Origin: CADCTB01 sp964479465
GTDB lineage: Bacteria > Actinomycetota > Acidimicrobiia > Acidimicrobiales > AC-14
Assembly: GCA_964479465.1 (NCBI GenBank)
Contig: CAYZMG010000004.1
Span: 57,008 to 121,007 of the forward strand
Direction: 5' to 3'
Length of the DNA stretch: 64,000 bases
Within the stretch, counting starts at the first letter, position 1, and every line of letters starts with the position of its first letter. The translations under genes were made by a program, and so were the position numbers. The notes below the pieces were generated by a model, which was not told the DNA's origin, made no database searches, and saw nothing but the letters and a program-made list of their open reading frames with translations. This document shows, piece after piece, positions 41,429-49,846 of this stretch.

Positions 41429-41854
41429 GGAGCATCCGCCGGTCGACGCCGCTGCCCCCACGACGACGAAGCCGGCGCCTTCGCCGGCGCCGGCGATCAC
41501 CCTGGCGCCCGTCATTGACGTCACAGCCCAGGACCCGTGCTGCGTCGTCATGCTGTCCTACGGCGACGGAATCGCGCGTCCCGGGTTCGGCGGTGGCTGC
41601 GACAGCCCTCATTCGCGGACGGGCCTCATCGCGACCCACACCTTCGCCGACCCCGGCGACTACGAGCTCCAGCTCGTCGTCACCACCTTCCCGGCGTCAC
41701 CCAGCCGCGGGCGCCCGGCGAGCCGCCCGTCGCTCCGCCCATCAACGGGGCGGGCATCCTTGCCTGCATCGGCGTCGGCATCCGCCTCCCCATCCAGCCG
41801 TCGTGCGCACCATACGAGCACTACCGCCCTGGAACCGTCTTCACCCACGCCTGA
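41409..41854 (+). pseudogene. Remnant of a secreted PKD-like protein gene, frameshifted and startless
   Basis: Fills the 469-bp gap between hsp20 and the ABC transporter. One frame reads a Pro/Thr linker and a PKD-like strand pattern (DPCCVVMLSYGDG ... THTFADPGDYELQLVVTTFP). Near 41695 coding sense continues in another frame (GVTQPRAPGEPPVAPPINGAG ... YRPGTVFTHA, stop at 41854), consistent with a single-base deletion. No signal peptide or start codon precedes it. Either a decayed fragment or a gene broken by assembly error. Confidence 0.6.
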
Positions 41855-41877
41855 CGCCCGGCGTCGGGAGCCCCGGC

Positions 41878-42648
41878 TCAGGCCGCCGCCGGCTCCTCGG
41901 CGGTCAGCAGAGCCATCAGGCGCTCCTGCACCATACGGAACGCCGGCTCGTCGATGATCCCAGCCCGGTCCCGAGGGCGGGGAAGGTCGACGGGGATGAC
42001 GTCGAGGACCGACGGGCTGGGCGGGTTGGCCATGACCACGATGCGGTCGGCCAGCAGGATGGCCTCGTCGATGCCGTGGGTGACCATGAGCACCGTCTCG
42101 GTCTCCGACTCGTGCTGCCACAGCTCGATGAGCTGCTGCTGGAGCCGAGCCCGGGTCAGTGCGTCCAAGGCCCCGAAGGGCTCGTCGAGCAGGAGCAGCC
42201 GCGGGCTGACCGCGAAGGCCCGGGCCACTGCCGTGCGCTGCTGCATACCGCCCGAGACCTGCGCCGGCCGCTTGTCCTTGTGCTCCCACAGGCTCACGGC
42301 CCGTAGGTAGCGCTCGACGATCTCGTCGTTGACGGTTCCACTGCGCTCCGGACGGGCCGCCCGGGCCGCCTCCCGCACGTTGGCCAGCAGGCTGAGCCGG
42401 GGCAACAGCGAGTAGTTCTGGAACACCATCGCCCGATCTGGCCCCGGCCCGGTGATCACCTTGACATCGAGGTTGAACTCGCCGGCGTCGGCCTCGAGCA
42501 GGCCGCCGACCACGTTCAGCAGGGTCGACTTGCCGCACCCGGAGTGGCCGATGAAGGAGACGAACTCCCCCTGGCCGATGGCCAGGTCCACGCCCCGCAG
42601 GACGTCCTGGCCGCCGAATGACTTCCACACACCCTTGAGATCGAGCAT
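41878..42648 (-). CDS. Nitrate/sulfonate/taurine-type ABC transporter ATP-binding protein
   Basis: 256 aa. Walker A GHSGCGKSTLLNVV, signature SGGMQQRTAVARAF, Walker B LLLLDEPFGALD, H-loop VTHGIDEA. The EPFGALDALTRARLQQQL motif is typical of NrtC/D, SsuB and TauB. Start overlaps the permease stop (TAATG). The NnaR-like regulator divergent from this operon favours nitrate/nitrite. Confidence 0.9.
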   Translation of the reverse strand: MLDLKGVWKSFGGQDVLRGVDLAIGQGEFVSFIGHSGCGKSTLLNVVGGLLEADAGEFNLDVKVITGPGPDRAMVFQNYSLLPRLSLLANVREAARAARPERSGTVNDEIVERYLRAVSLWEHKDKRPAQVSGGMQQRTAVARAFAVSPRLLLLDEPFGALDALTRARLQQQLIELWQHESETETVLMVTHGIDEAILLADRIVVMANPPSPSVLDVIPVDLPRPRDRAGIIDEPAFRMVQERLMALLTAEEPAAA

Positions 42649-43508
42649 TACGCAGCCGCCTTCCGGGCCAGTCGCATGAACATGGTGTCGAGCAGGACGC
42701 CGATCGTGCCGATCAGCACGATGGCGGAGATCACATAGGCGAGGCTGCCGCCGTTGTAGGAGTTCCAGACGAAGTAGCCGATGCCGGTGTTGCCGGCCAG
42801 CATCTCGGCGGCGACGATCACCATCCAGGCGATGCCCATCGACAGCCGCATACCCGTGATGATCGACGGCAGGCTGTGGGGGATCACCACGTGGCGGATG
42901 TAGGCCAGCCGGCCGAACTTGAAGACCCGGGCCACGTTGCGCTGGTCGGGCGGCACCGACGCAGCGCCGGCGGCGGTGTTGATGACCGTGGGCCACAGCG
43001 ACGTGACGAAGATGACGAACACCGCCGCGCTCTGCACGTCCTTGAGCACGACCAGTCCGATCGGGAACCACGCCAGCGGCGACACCGGACGCAGGATCTG
43101 AACGATGGGGTTGACCGCGGCCCACGCCCGCTTGCTCCCGCCCATCAGGAAGCCGAGCGGCACGCCGACCAGCGTCGCCATGGCAAAGCCCTTGAACACC
43201 TTGATCAGCGACACGCCGAGCTGGCGCCCGATGCCCTTGTCATTCGGCCCGAGGTCGTAGAACGGGTACCGGAGCAGCTCGCGCAGGGCGGTGAACCCCT
43301 CGGTCGGGGTCGGCAGGTCGGGCGAGCTCCGAGCGACGAGGGCCCAGAGGGCGACGAACACCGCGACGCCGACGGATGCCCAACCGATGCCCGAGACGAG
43401 GCGCGTGAGGCGGCCGCCCGCCTTCTTGGTCGACGGCCGCTGGGGGGCCTCCGGCGTCGCGCCGGAGAGCTCCCCGGCCTCAGTGGGGGTGGTATGGACG
43501 ATGGTCAT
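42648..43508 (-). CDS. Nitrate-type ABC transporter permease (BPD family)
   Basis: 286 aa, six membrane helices after a ~35-residue polar N-terminus. The inner-loop EAA motif region is visible as ARVFKFGRLAYIRHVVIPHSLPSIITGMRLSMGIAWMV. NrtB/SsuC family. Overlaps both neighbours by 1-4 bp, so the three transport genes are one translational unit. Confidence 0.88.
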   Translation of the reverse strand: MTIVHTTPTEAGELSGATPEAPQRPSTKKAGGRLTRLVSGIGWASVGVAVFVALWALVARSSPDLPTPTEGFTALRELLRYPFYDLGPNDKGIGRQLGVSLIKVFKGFAMATLVGVPLGFLMGGSKRAWAAVNPIVQILRPVSPLAWFPIGLVVLKDVQSAAVFVIFVTSLWPTVINTAAGAASVPPDQRNVARVFKFGRLAYIRHVVIPHSLPSIITGMRLSMGIAWMVIVAAEMLAGNTGIGYFVWNSYNGGSLAYVISAIVLIGTIGVLLDTMFMRLARKAAA

Positions 43509-44752
43509 ACGCGGTTGGCCTCCTCGAGCGGCTTCCTCGGGTCGAAGGTTGTGTTGTCGAGCTTGATGTGGAACGGCTTCATGTCGTCATCCGGCACGTC
43601 GATGCCCTCCTTGGCCGCCACCTTCTCGTAGAGGTCGCGGAGGACAATGGTGTCGACCAGCTCCTGGTAGGCCGGGTCGGCCTTGAGCAGCCCGAAGCGG
43701 CGGTACTGGGTCATCCACCAGATGCCGTGGCCCCGCCGAGGCGCGTTCACCTCGCCGCCCCGGAAGAAGGTCATGTAGTCGTCGGTGTAGGTCTTGTGGC
43801 CGATGCCGGAACCGAGGTCGTACTGGCCAAGCAACCGGCCTTCGATCTCCGAAGGCGGCGCGTTGATGTACGACGCGGCACCGATGGTCTCTGAGGCCTG
43901 CTTCCGGTTGGCCAGGTCGTCCAACCACTTGCTGGCCTTGAGGATCGCCCCCATCACGTCCATGAGGACGTCGGGCCGCTCGGTGGCGAACTTCTCGGTC
44001 ACGACGAGGGCCTTCTCGGGGTGGTGCTTCCAGATGTCCTGGGTGTTGATGTGGGTGAAGCCGACACCCTGAGCGACGGCCTGGGCGCCCCAGGGCTCGC
44101 CGACGCAGAAGCCGTCCATGGCGTCGACCTTCATGTTGGCCACCATCTGCGGCGGGGGGATGGTGATGATCTTCACCGCGTTGAAGTCGACCTTGGCCGC
44201 CTTGAGCCAGTAGCGCAGCCACGTGTCGTGGGTGCCGCCGGGGAAGGTCCCCGCCAGCGTCGGCGTCTTTCCTACGAACGCAGCTCGCGCCTTCTCGACG
44301 TCGCCGTAGCCCACCGCTGCATAGTCCTTCGACAGCGAGATGGCCTGGCCGTTGTTGTTCAGCATCATGGCCACCCGCATCGAGCGGGCACCGGAGCCGC
44401 CGATGCCCGTCGCCACCGAGAACGGCATGCAGGACAGGACGTGGCCGCCGTCGATCTCGTTGTTGAGCAGGTTGTCCCGGGTGGCGGCCCAGGACGCCTG
44501 CTTCTCAACCGAGACGTCGAGACCCCGCTCGGCGAAGTAGCCGAGCTCCTTGGCCATGACGATGGACGCGCAGTCGGTCAGGGCGATGAAGCCGAGGCGC
44601 ACCTTCCGGTTCGTGCTGGTGCCGCGAGCGGAGGCCGCCGGCGCCGGCGAGCCGCCTTCGACGGGAGGGTTCCCGCACGCGCCCAGCAGAGCACCGAGCG
44701 GAGGCGCGGCAGCCGCCAGTCCCGCCATCCGGAGAAACGTTCTTCGATCCAT
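43505..44752 (-). CDS. Nitrate/bicarbonate-type ABC substrate-binding protein (NrtA/CmpA-like)
   Basis: 415 aa. N-terminus has a twin-arginine-like DRRTFLRMAG and a lipobox-like GALLGAC, so it is likely a Tat-exported lipoprotein. Body with NrtA-like features: VRLGFIALTDCASIVMAKELGYFAERGLDV, MVANMKVDAMDGFCVGEPWGAQAV, and the PPSEIEGRLLGQYDLG block. The family binds nitrate, nitrite or bicarbonate; regulator context favours nitrate/nitrite. Confidence 0.88.
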   Translation of the reverse strand: MDRRTFLRMAGLAAAAPPLGALLGACGNPPVEGGSPAPAASARGTSTNRKVRLGFIALTDCASIVMAKELGYFAERGLDVSVEKQASWAATRDNLLNNEIDGGHVLSCMPFSVATGIGGSGARSMRVAMMLNNNGQAISLSKDYAAVGYGDVEKARAAFVGKTPTLAGTFPGGTHDTWLRYWLKAAKVDFNAVKIITIPPPQMVANMKVDAMDGFCVGEPWGAQAVAQGVGFTHINTQDIWKHHPEKALVVTEKFATERPDVLMDVMGAILKASKWLDDLANRKQASETIGAASYINAPPSEIEGRLLGQYDLGSGIGHKTYTDDYMTFFRGGEVNAPRRGHGIWWMTQYRRFGLLKADPAYQELVDTIVLRDLYEKVAAKEGIDVPDDDMKPFHIKLDNTTFDPRKPLEEANRV

Positions 44753-44862
44753 GCGACGGACCGTACGGGGGGCGGGAGAAGGGCCGGTTTCCCCTCAGTA
44801 TCCGGCGCGTGACGTTCGCCTCCAACGCGCCACCAGCGGTTGAGAGCGGACTGTCACGCGTT

Positions 44863-44889
44863 GTTCACCCCGCCGCAGAATCGGTTCAC
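44863..44889. promoter_or_regulatory. Direct repeat GTTCAC, 21 bp apart, between the ABC operon and nnaR
   Basis: GTTCAC at 44863-44868 and 44884-44889. The 21-bp spacing puts both on the same DNA face. A plausible NnaR or nitrogen-regulator binding region in the divergent promoter. Confidence 0.35.
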
Positions 44890-44956
44890 AAAGCGTTCGC
44901 CTTGCTCCCAACCGTTGGAAACAGGCCCGACACACGGCCCCTGCATCCTTGGAGGA

Positions 44957-46066
44957 ATGAGCGATGGTCCCCTCGACGGCTTCGTGGTGGGCGTCACCGC
45001 CGACCGTCGCGCGTCGGAGCAGGCCGAGCTGTTGCGCCGGCGGGGGGCCGTTGTCATCCTCGGTCCGTCGATCGAGACCGCCTACCTCGCCAACGACGAG
45101 GCCCTGCGGCTTGTAACACAGCAGTTGGTCGACGACCCGCCTGACTACCTGGCCGCCACGACCGGAATCGGCATTCGGGCGTGGTTCGAGGCGGCCCAGG
45201 CGTGGGGAATGGGAGACACTCTGCTCGACGCCCTCGCCGGCACGAGGATCGTCGCCCGGGGACCGAAGGCGACCGGGGCAGTGCAGGCCACCGGGCTGAC
45301 GGTGTGGCGAAGCGCCGCCAACGAGCAGATGGACCAGCTCTTGGCCCACCTCGTGTCCGAGCCGCTGGCCGGCGCCCGAGTGGCGGTCCAGCTCTACGGC
45401 ATGCCCGCGCCGCAGGTCGTCGGTGGCCTGGCCGAGGCCGGCGCCGTCGTCATCGAGGTGCCCGTGTACCAGTGGCGGTCGCCGGAGGACCCGGCGCCGG
45501 CAGTGCGCCTGGCCCAGGCCGCCATCGACGGCCGGCTCCACGCGGTCACGTTCACCGCCGCCCCAGCGGTGACAAACCTCTTCGCCCTCGCCGCCGGCGC
45601 CGGCATCGGCGGGGCGCTACGCGACGCGTTCAACCGGGAGGGCGTGGTCGCCGCCTGTGTGGGGCCGGTGTGCGCCCGGGGGGCGACCGACGCCGGAATC
45701 ATCGCTCCCCTCGTCCCGCCGGTCGGGCGACTCGGCCTGATGGTGCGGGTGCTGTCGGAGCGCCTCGCCGGCGAGCGCCGCACCGTGGCCATGGCCGGCG
45801 TCGACGTGACCCTGCAGGGTCTCGTCGCCATGGTCGGCGAGTCACGGGTCCAGCTGAACTCCCGGGAGCGGGCCCTGCTCGATGCCCTGGCCACCCGGCC
45901 CGGGAGCGTGGTCTCCCGGCCGGCGCTGGTTCGAGAGATGTGGCCCTCGAACGGGGCCGCTCCCCATGCCGTCGAGGTCGCCGTCGCCCGGCTGCGGCCC
46001 CGTCTCGGCCCCGCCGGCGCCGCCCTGGTTGCCGTGCCCGGGCGGGGCTACCGCCTGGAACCGTAG
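44957..46066 (+). CDS. nnaR: HemD-like/winged-helix regulator of nitrate assimilation (NnaR-like)
   Basis: 369 aa. Residues 1-265 are a uroporphyrinogen-III synthase fold (GFVVGVTADRRASEQAELL, ATTGIGIRAWFEAA, VTFTAAPAV). The last ~90 are an OmpR-type winged helix (LNSRERALLDALATRPGSVVSRPALVREMW ... VAVARLRPRLG ... GRGYRLEP). Actinobacterial proteins of this build, such as NnaR, regulate nitrate/nitrite assimilation. Placement divergent from a nitrate-type transporter supports that. Start set by GGAGGA 5 nt before ATG. Confidence 0.88.
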   Translation: MSDGPLDGFVVGVTADRRASEQAELLRRRGAVVILGPSIETAYLANDEALRLVTQQLVDDPPDYLAATTGIGIRAWFEAAQAWGMGDTLLDALAGTRIVARGPKATGAVQATGLTVWRSAANEQMDQLLAHLVSEPLAGARVAVQLYGMPAPQVVGGLAEAGAVVIEVPVYQWRSPEDPAPAVRLAQAAIDGRLHAVTFTAAPAVTNLFALAAGAGIGGALRDAFNREGVVAACVGPVCARGATDAGIIAPLVPPVGRLGLMVRVLSERLAGERRTVAMAGVDVTLQGLVAMVGESRVQLNSRERALLDALATRPGSVVSRPALVREMWPSNGAAPHAVEVAVARLRPRLGPAGAALVAVPGRGYRLEP

Positions 46067-46080
46067 ACACACGGGCACAA

Positions 46081-46115
46081 GGGCCCGGGTGAACGCTCAC
46101 GCGCCACCCGGGCCC
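46081..46115. terminator. Terminator of nnaR
   Basis: GGGCCCGGGT and ACCCGGGCCC form a perfect 10-bp stem around a 15-nt loop, 14 bp after the stop. Confidence 0.75.
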
Positions 46116-46148
46116 CCATACTTACCGCTCGGCGATCGCCGCCGGCGG

Positions 46149-46182
46149 CTCAGTTCTTGCCGGTGCTCAGTTCTTGCCGGTG
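46149..46182. repeat. 17-bp perfect tandem duplication across a stop codon
   Basis: CTCAGTTCTTGCCGGTG twice in tandem; the inner copy carries the stop of the 46167-48848 gene. Confidence 0.9.
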
Positions 46183-48848
46183 GTCACGAAGCTCACGCAG
46201 TCACCCTGGTTGCGGAAGGTCGGGTTGGTGAACCGCTGCCACCCGCCGTCCTTGCACGCGTCCTTGGTGGTCGGCGAGCCGCTGCCCGTCACCGTGAGGG
46301 CGAAGGTGGCGACGGCTGAGGTGTGCATGCCGTCGCCGGCGGTGAAGGTGAAGGTGTCAGGGCCGGTGTAGCCCGCGGCCGGGGTGTAGGTGAAGCCGCC
46401 GCCGGCGGCGATGGGCGAGAGGGTCCCGTGACTGGGGCCGCTCACCACTGTGTAGGTGAGGGGCGCACCCTCGGGGTCGACGCACGCCACGGCGGACGTG
46501 AGTGCCGTTCCCGCCGGCGTGGAAGCGCTTCCCTCGGCGCACGCCGGCGCCAGGTTCGCCGGCTCACCGCCCACGTCGTAGGTGAGTGACAGACCCTCGA
46601 AGCCGGGGGCCGGCGTGGTCGACGCCTTGAAGGTGTTCGAGAAGTCGGCCACTGCGGCCGAGCCGGCGCCGTAGGCGCTGGCCACGGTCGAGACCCGGCC
46701 CTCGATGGCGAGGTGGGCGCCCACGGTCGTCCAGTAGGTCGCCGTCAGGGTGCCGGTGTCGCCCACCATCGACCGCGGCCCGTCGGAGGAGCCCTCGGCG
46801 TAGTGGTGCGCCTCCTGGGTGTCGCTGCCGTTGGCGAACAGGTTCCAGTCCCAGTCCTCGTAGTAGTTGAGGCCGTTGGGGTTGAATCCATACTGCTGGA
46901 GCATGTAGTCGGCCGAGAAGCGCACCAGCTCAGGGAGCCCTTCGCCGTTGTCGGGCACGCTGTCCTCCACGATCAAGTACGTGCTCGACCCGTCGGCCGT
47001 GGTGCCACCGGTGCCCACCGGCGGGCTGGTGTGCATCGACCCGTCGAAGCGGATGTTGACCTTCAGGGCCACCGGCGTGCCGTGGGGCAGCCCGGTGGTG
47101 CCGGCGCCCACAGTGATCCCGTTGCCGAACTCGACGGGGCGGGCGCAGTCGACGTTCCGCCCGTCGTCGTCGAAGGCGGCAAAGGCGCGGGTCCGCAAGG
47201 TCTCCGTACCGGGGTCAGAAGTGCCCGAGTCACACGTGCGGTTGGTAGTGAGCACCGTCAGTGCCGCAGTCCGCGAGACGCCCCCGGAGGTGGCGGTGAT
47301 CGTGGCCCTGGAGTCGACCGGCACCGAGGCCGTGGTGACCGGGAAGGTGGCGGTCGTCTGGCCGGCGGGGACCGTCACCGTCGCCGGGACCGACGCCGCT
47401 GCGGGCAGGTTGCTCGCCAGGGTCACCGTGGTGGCCGACGAGGAGGAGTTGGCCAGCGTCACCGTGCCACTCGCCGGCTGGCCGGCGTCGAGGCGGGTCG
47501 GGCTCACGGTCAGGGCCGAGACGCCCGGGACTGGCGCGGGGTTGACGGTCAGGGTCGCCGTCTTCGTCACGCCGCCGGCGGTGGCGGTGATGGTGGGGGT
47601 CTTGGCGCTGGTGACCGCCTTGGACGTGATGGTGAAGGTCGCCGTCTGGGCGCCGGCGGCCACGCTGACCGACGCCGGCACCGTCGCCGCCGAAATGTCG
47701 CTGCTCGACAGGGCGACGGTGAAGGAGCCGGTCGCTGCCGCATTCAACCTGACCGTCCCGGTGGCGTTCGCCGACCCGCCGATGACGCTGGCCGGGCTGA
47801 TGCTGACCTGGTCGAGCGCCAGCGCCGGCGGGCACGTCGTGTCCGCGGTGTTGGGGGCGACGTCGACCGTCGTCGTCACGCCGGAGCCGGCGGCGACCGT
47901 GGTGATGCGGTGGCTGGCCAGGGTGGTGGAGAAGGTGAGCAGGTCGGGAATGGGGGCGAAGTGCTTCGGGGTGCCCAGCAGGCCGCTGGTCGCCGTCTTG
48001 TGGACCGTGCCGGTCAGGCTGATCTGGTCGGTCTGGTTCGACAGGCCGAGGGCGTCGCCGCACGGGCTGAACCGCCAGAACGCGCTGCCGCCGACGGGCG
48101 TGCTCAGCACGGTCGAGCGGGTCTCCAGGTTCTTCATGGTCAGCTGGATGGTGCCGCCGACCTGGCGGTAGGCCCAGACGAAGGACCGGTCGGCGTCATC
48201 GGGGCTGAAGCCCAGGCCGATGGTGCCGAACTTGTCGCCCGGGGAGCTGGGCGGCGCCTCGAAGATCATCTCCTCGTACAGCGCCTGCTGGCCGGTGTCG
48301 GCGTCGAGCACGAGAATCGACGACCAGTTCGCGCTGTAGAGGGCGCTGAGGAGGTACCACCGCCCGTTGGGGCTGAACGCCGTCGTGGCGCCGGCCGGCA
48401 CCTCGGTGTAGTGCAGCTGGGTGTTGTCGGCCAGGTCGTAGAGGACGATCACGTCGATCTGGGGGCTTCCCGGCAGGGGCTCGGGGAACGCGTAGCGCAC
48501 CATGAACCGGTTGCCGTCGGGGCTGAAGCCCCAGGCCGCCCGGGTCAGGGGGATGAAGAAGTTCTTCACGGTGGCGCCGGTGGCGGCCCGCTTGACCGAA
48601 AGCGTTACTTCCTCCTGCCACTGGCTGGTCTCCAGGCGGAACGTGCCGCCGTTGGGCGACATCTCCTGGGCCGCAGGGGAGGTGCGGGACGGCGCCTTGT
48701 AGGGGCCGACGTCGGTGCACCCGCACTCCTGGGCGCGCGCCGGCCCGGGGCCGAACAGGGTGAGGAGGAGGGCGATGGCGACGATGATTCCGGGGGCTCG
48801 CCGCAGGAGCCGGCGGCGGCGGGAGATGGCGGCGGTGGACGGGTTCAT
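46167..48848 (-). CDS. Large secreted multi-domain protein with Ig-like repeats
   Basis: 893 aa. Signal peptide (residues 15-40, ARAQ cleavage), a propeller-like N-terminal third with repeats around FSPDGNRF, FSPNGRWY, FSPDDADRS, two Ig-like repeats (LTVSPTRLDAGQPASGTVTLA type) near 340-530, a unique region with YYEDWDWNLF, a cadherin/Big-like repeat (TYTVVSGPSHGTLSP...YTGPDTFTFTAGDG), and a C-terminal cap CKDGGWQRFTNPTFRNQGDC. The cap recurs at the end of many actinobacterial secreted proteins. Likely a cell-surface or released protein; binding target unknown. Confidence 0.85.
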   Translation of the reverse strand: MNPSTAAISRRRRLLRRAPGIIVAIALLLTLFGPGPARAQECGCTDVGPYKAPSRTSPAAQEMSPNGGTFRLETSQWQEEVTLSVKRAATGATVKNFFIPLTRAAWGFSPDGNRFMVRYAFPEPLPGSPQIDVIVLYDLADNTQLHYTEVPAGATTAFSPNGRWYLLSALYSANWSSILVLDADTGQQALYEEMIFEAPPSSPGDKFGTIGLGFSPDDADRSFVWAYRQVGGTIQLTMKNLETRSTVLSTPVGGSAFWRFSPCGDALGLSNQTDQISLTGTVHKTATSGLLGTPKHFAPIPDLLTFSTTLASHRITTVAAGSGVTTTVDVAPNTADTTCPPALALDQVSISPASVIGGSANATGTVRLNAAATGSFTVALSSSDISAATVPASVSVAAGAQTATFTITSKAVTSAKTPTITATAGGVTKTATLTVNPAPVPGVSALTVSPTRLDAGQPASGTVTLANSSSSATTVTLASNLPAAASVPATVTVPAGQTTATFPVTTASVPVDSRATITATSGGVSRTAALTVLTTNRTCDSGTSDPGTETLRTRAFAAFDDDGRNVDCARPVEFGNGITVGAGTTGLPHGTPVALKVNIRFDGSMHTSPPVGTGGTTADGSSTYLIVEDSVPDNGEGLPELVRFSADYMLQQYGFNPNGLNYYEDWDWNLFANGSDTQEAHHYAEGSSDGPRSMVGDTGTLTATYWTTVGAHLAIEGRVSTVASAYGAGSAAVADFSNTFKASTTPAPGFEGLSLTYDVGGEPANLAPACAEGSASTPAGTALTSAVACVDPEGAPLTYTVVSGPSHGTLSPIAAGGGFTYTPAAGYTGPDTFTFTAGDGMHTSAVATFALTVTGSGSPTTKDACKDGGWQRFTNPTFRNQGDCVSFVTTGKN

Positions 48849-49057
48849 GGTGGCGTGTCCTTTGCTCGGAGTCGGTACCCGAGCAGTTGGCCACCGGCCG
48901 CTTGAAGATCACTGGACGGCCGCTGGCACGCTCGCCCGACAGCGCCTGCAACCGAGCGTCAAGCCGGCGCCCTCTGCGGGGTCGCCGCCGCTACGATGCC
49001 GCCATCGCGTGGCCCGGAGGACTGGCGACCCCCGGCTCTTGGGGAGGGGTGGGGACG

Positions 49058-49701
49058 GTGAGCGGGGTTCGCGTTCGGTCGCTGGTCGGACTGGTGGGGA
49101 CGGTGGCGGCGCTGTGGCTGCTGGCGGGAGCGGCCTCGGCGGCACCCCACGACGACGGACCATCACGGCCTTCACCCCGCCGGCGTTCACCCAGACCATC
49201 TCGGGTGACCACCTCGGTCCGGTAGTGGTGGCCGGCGGCCAGAGCCTGTTCATCGGCCCCGGCGCCCGGGTGGTGGGCCCGGTGACGGTCAACCCCGGCG
49301 GGGCGCTGACCGTCGCCGGCGCCCGGATCAGCCGGGGGATTGTCGCCGACAACCCCGCCTTCCTGGGCATCTGCGGCTCCGACGTGTCGGGCCCGCAACC
49401 GGCCCAGGCCCTGACCCTCTCCAACGCCGGCGTTCCGGTGCGCATCGGCGACCCGGCCAGCGGCTGCGCCGGCAACCGCTTCGCCGGCCAGGTGACACTG
49501 AGCTCGGTCCTGGCGACCACCCTCGTCGCCAACGTCGTGTCCCACAACGCAACGTTCGCCGCCGGCGGCCCGGGGGCCACCGTCATCGGGGCCAACACCT
49601 TCTTCGCCACCCTGGCCTGCTCGGGCCACGACCCCGCCCCCACCAACGCCGGCCAGCCCAACACAGCCCCCACCAAGACCGGCCAGTGCGCCGGGCTGTG
49701 A
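49058..49701 (+). pseudogene. Secreted beta-helix-like protein, frameshifted after the signal peptide
   Basis: GTG 49058, preceded by GGGGAGGGG, begins a clear signal peptide (VRSLVGLVGTVAALWLLAGAASAAPHDD). The mature protein continues in another frame from about 49159 (TITAFTPPAFTQTISGDHLG ... GPGARVVGPVTVNPGGALTV ... TGQCAGL), requiring the loss of one base or gain of two near 49150-49160. The mature part looks like a short right-handed beta-helix. Either a real frameshift mutation or an assembly error; both halves are otherwise intact. Confidence 0.7.
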
Positions 49702-49801
49702 GGGCACAAAACGGGTGCTAGCACCCTTGTCGCCGGCGGGGCCCAGGGACCAGAGTCAGACCCGTTGGCAGTCCCGACCGAGCGGCCCCCTACACGGCGG
49801 A

Positions 49802-49838
49802 ACCGGTAACGCGCGTCCCCCCGGAGCGCGTTACCGGT
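49802..49838. terminator. Terminator between convergent genes
   Basis: ACCGGTAACGCGC and GCGCGTTACCGGT form a perfect 13-bp stem. It lies 8 bp past the sulfurtransferase stop. Confidence 0.8.
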
Positions 49839-49846
49839 GGGGGCCG

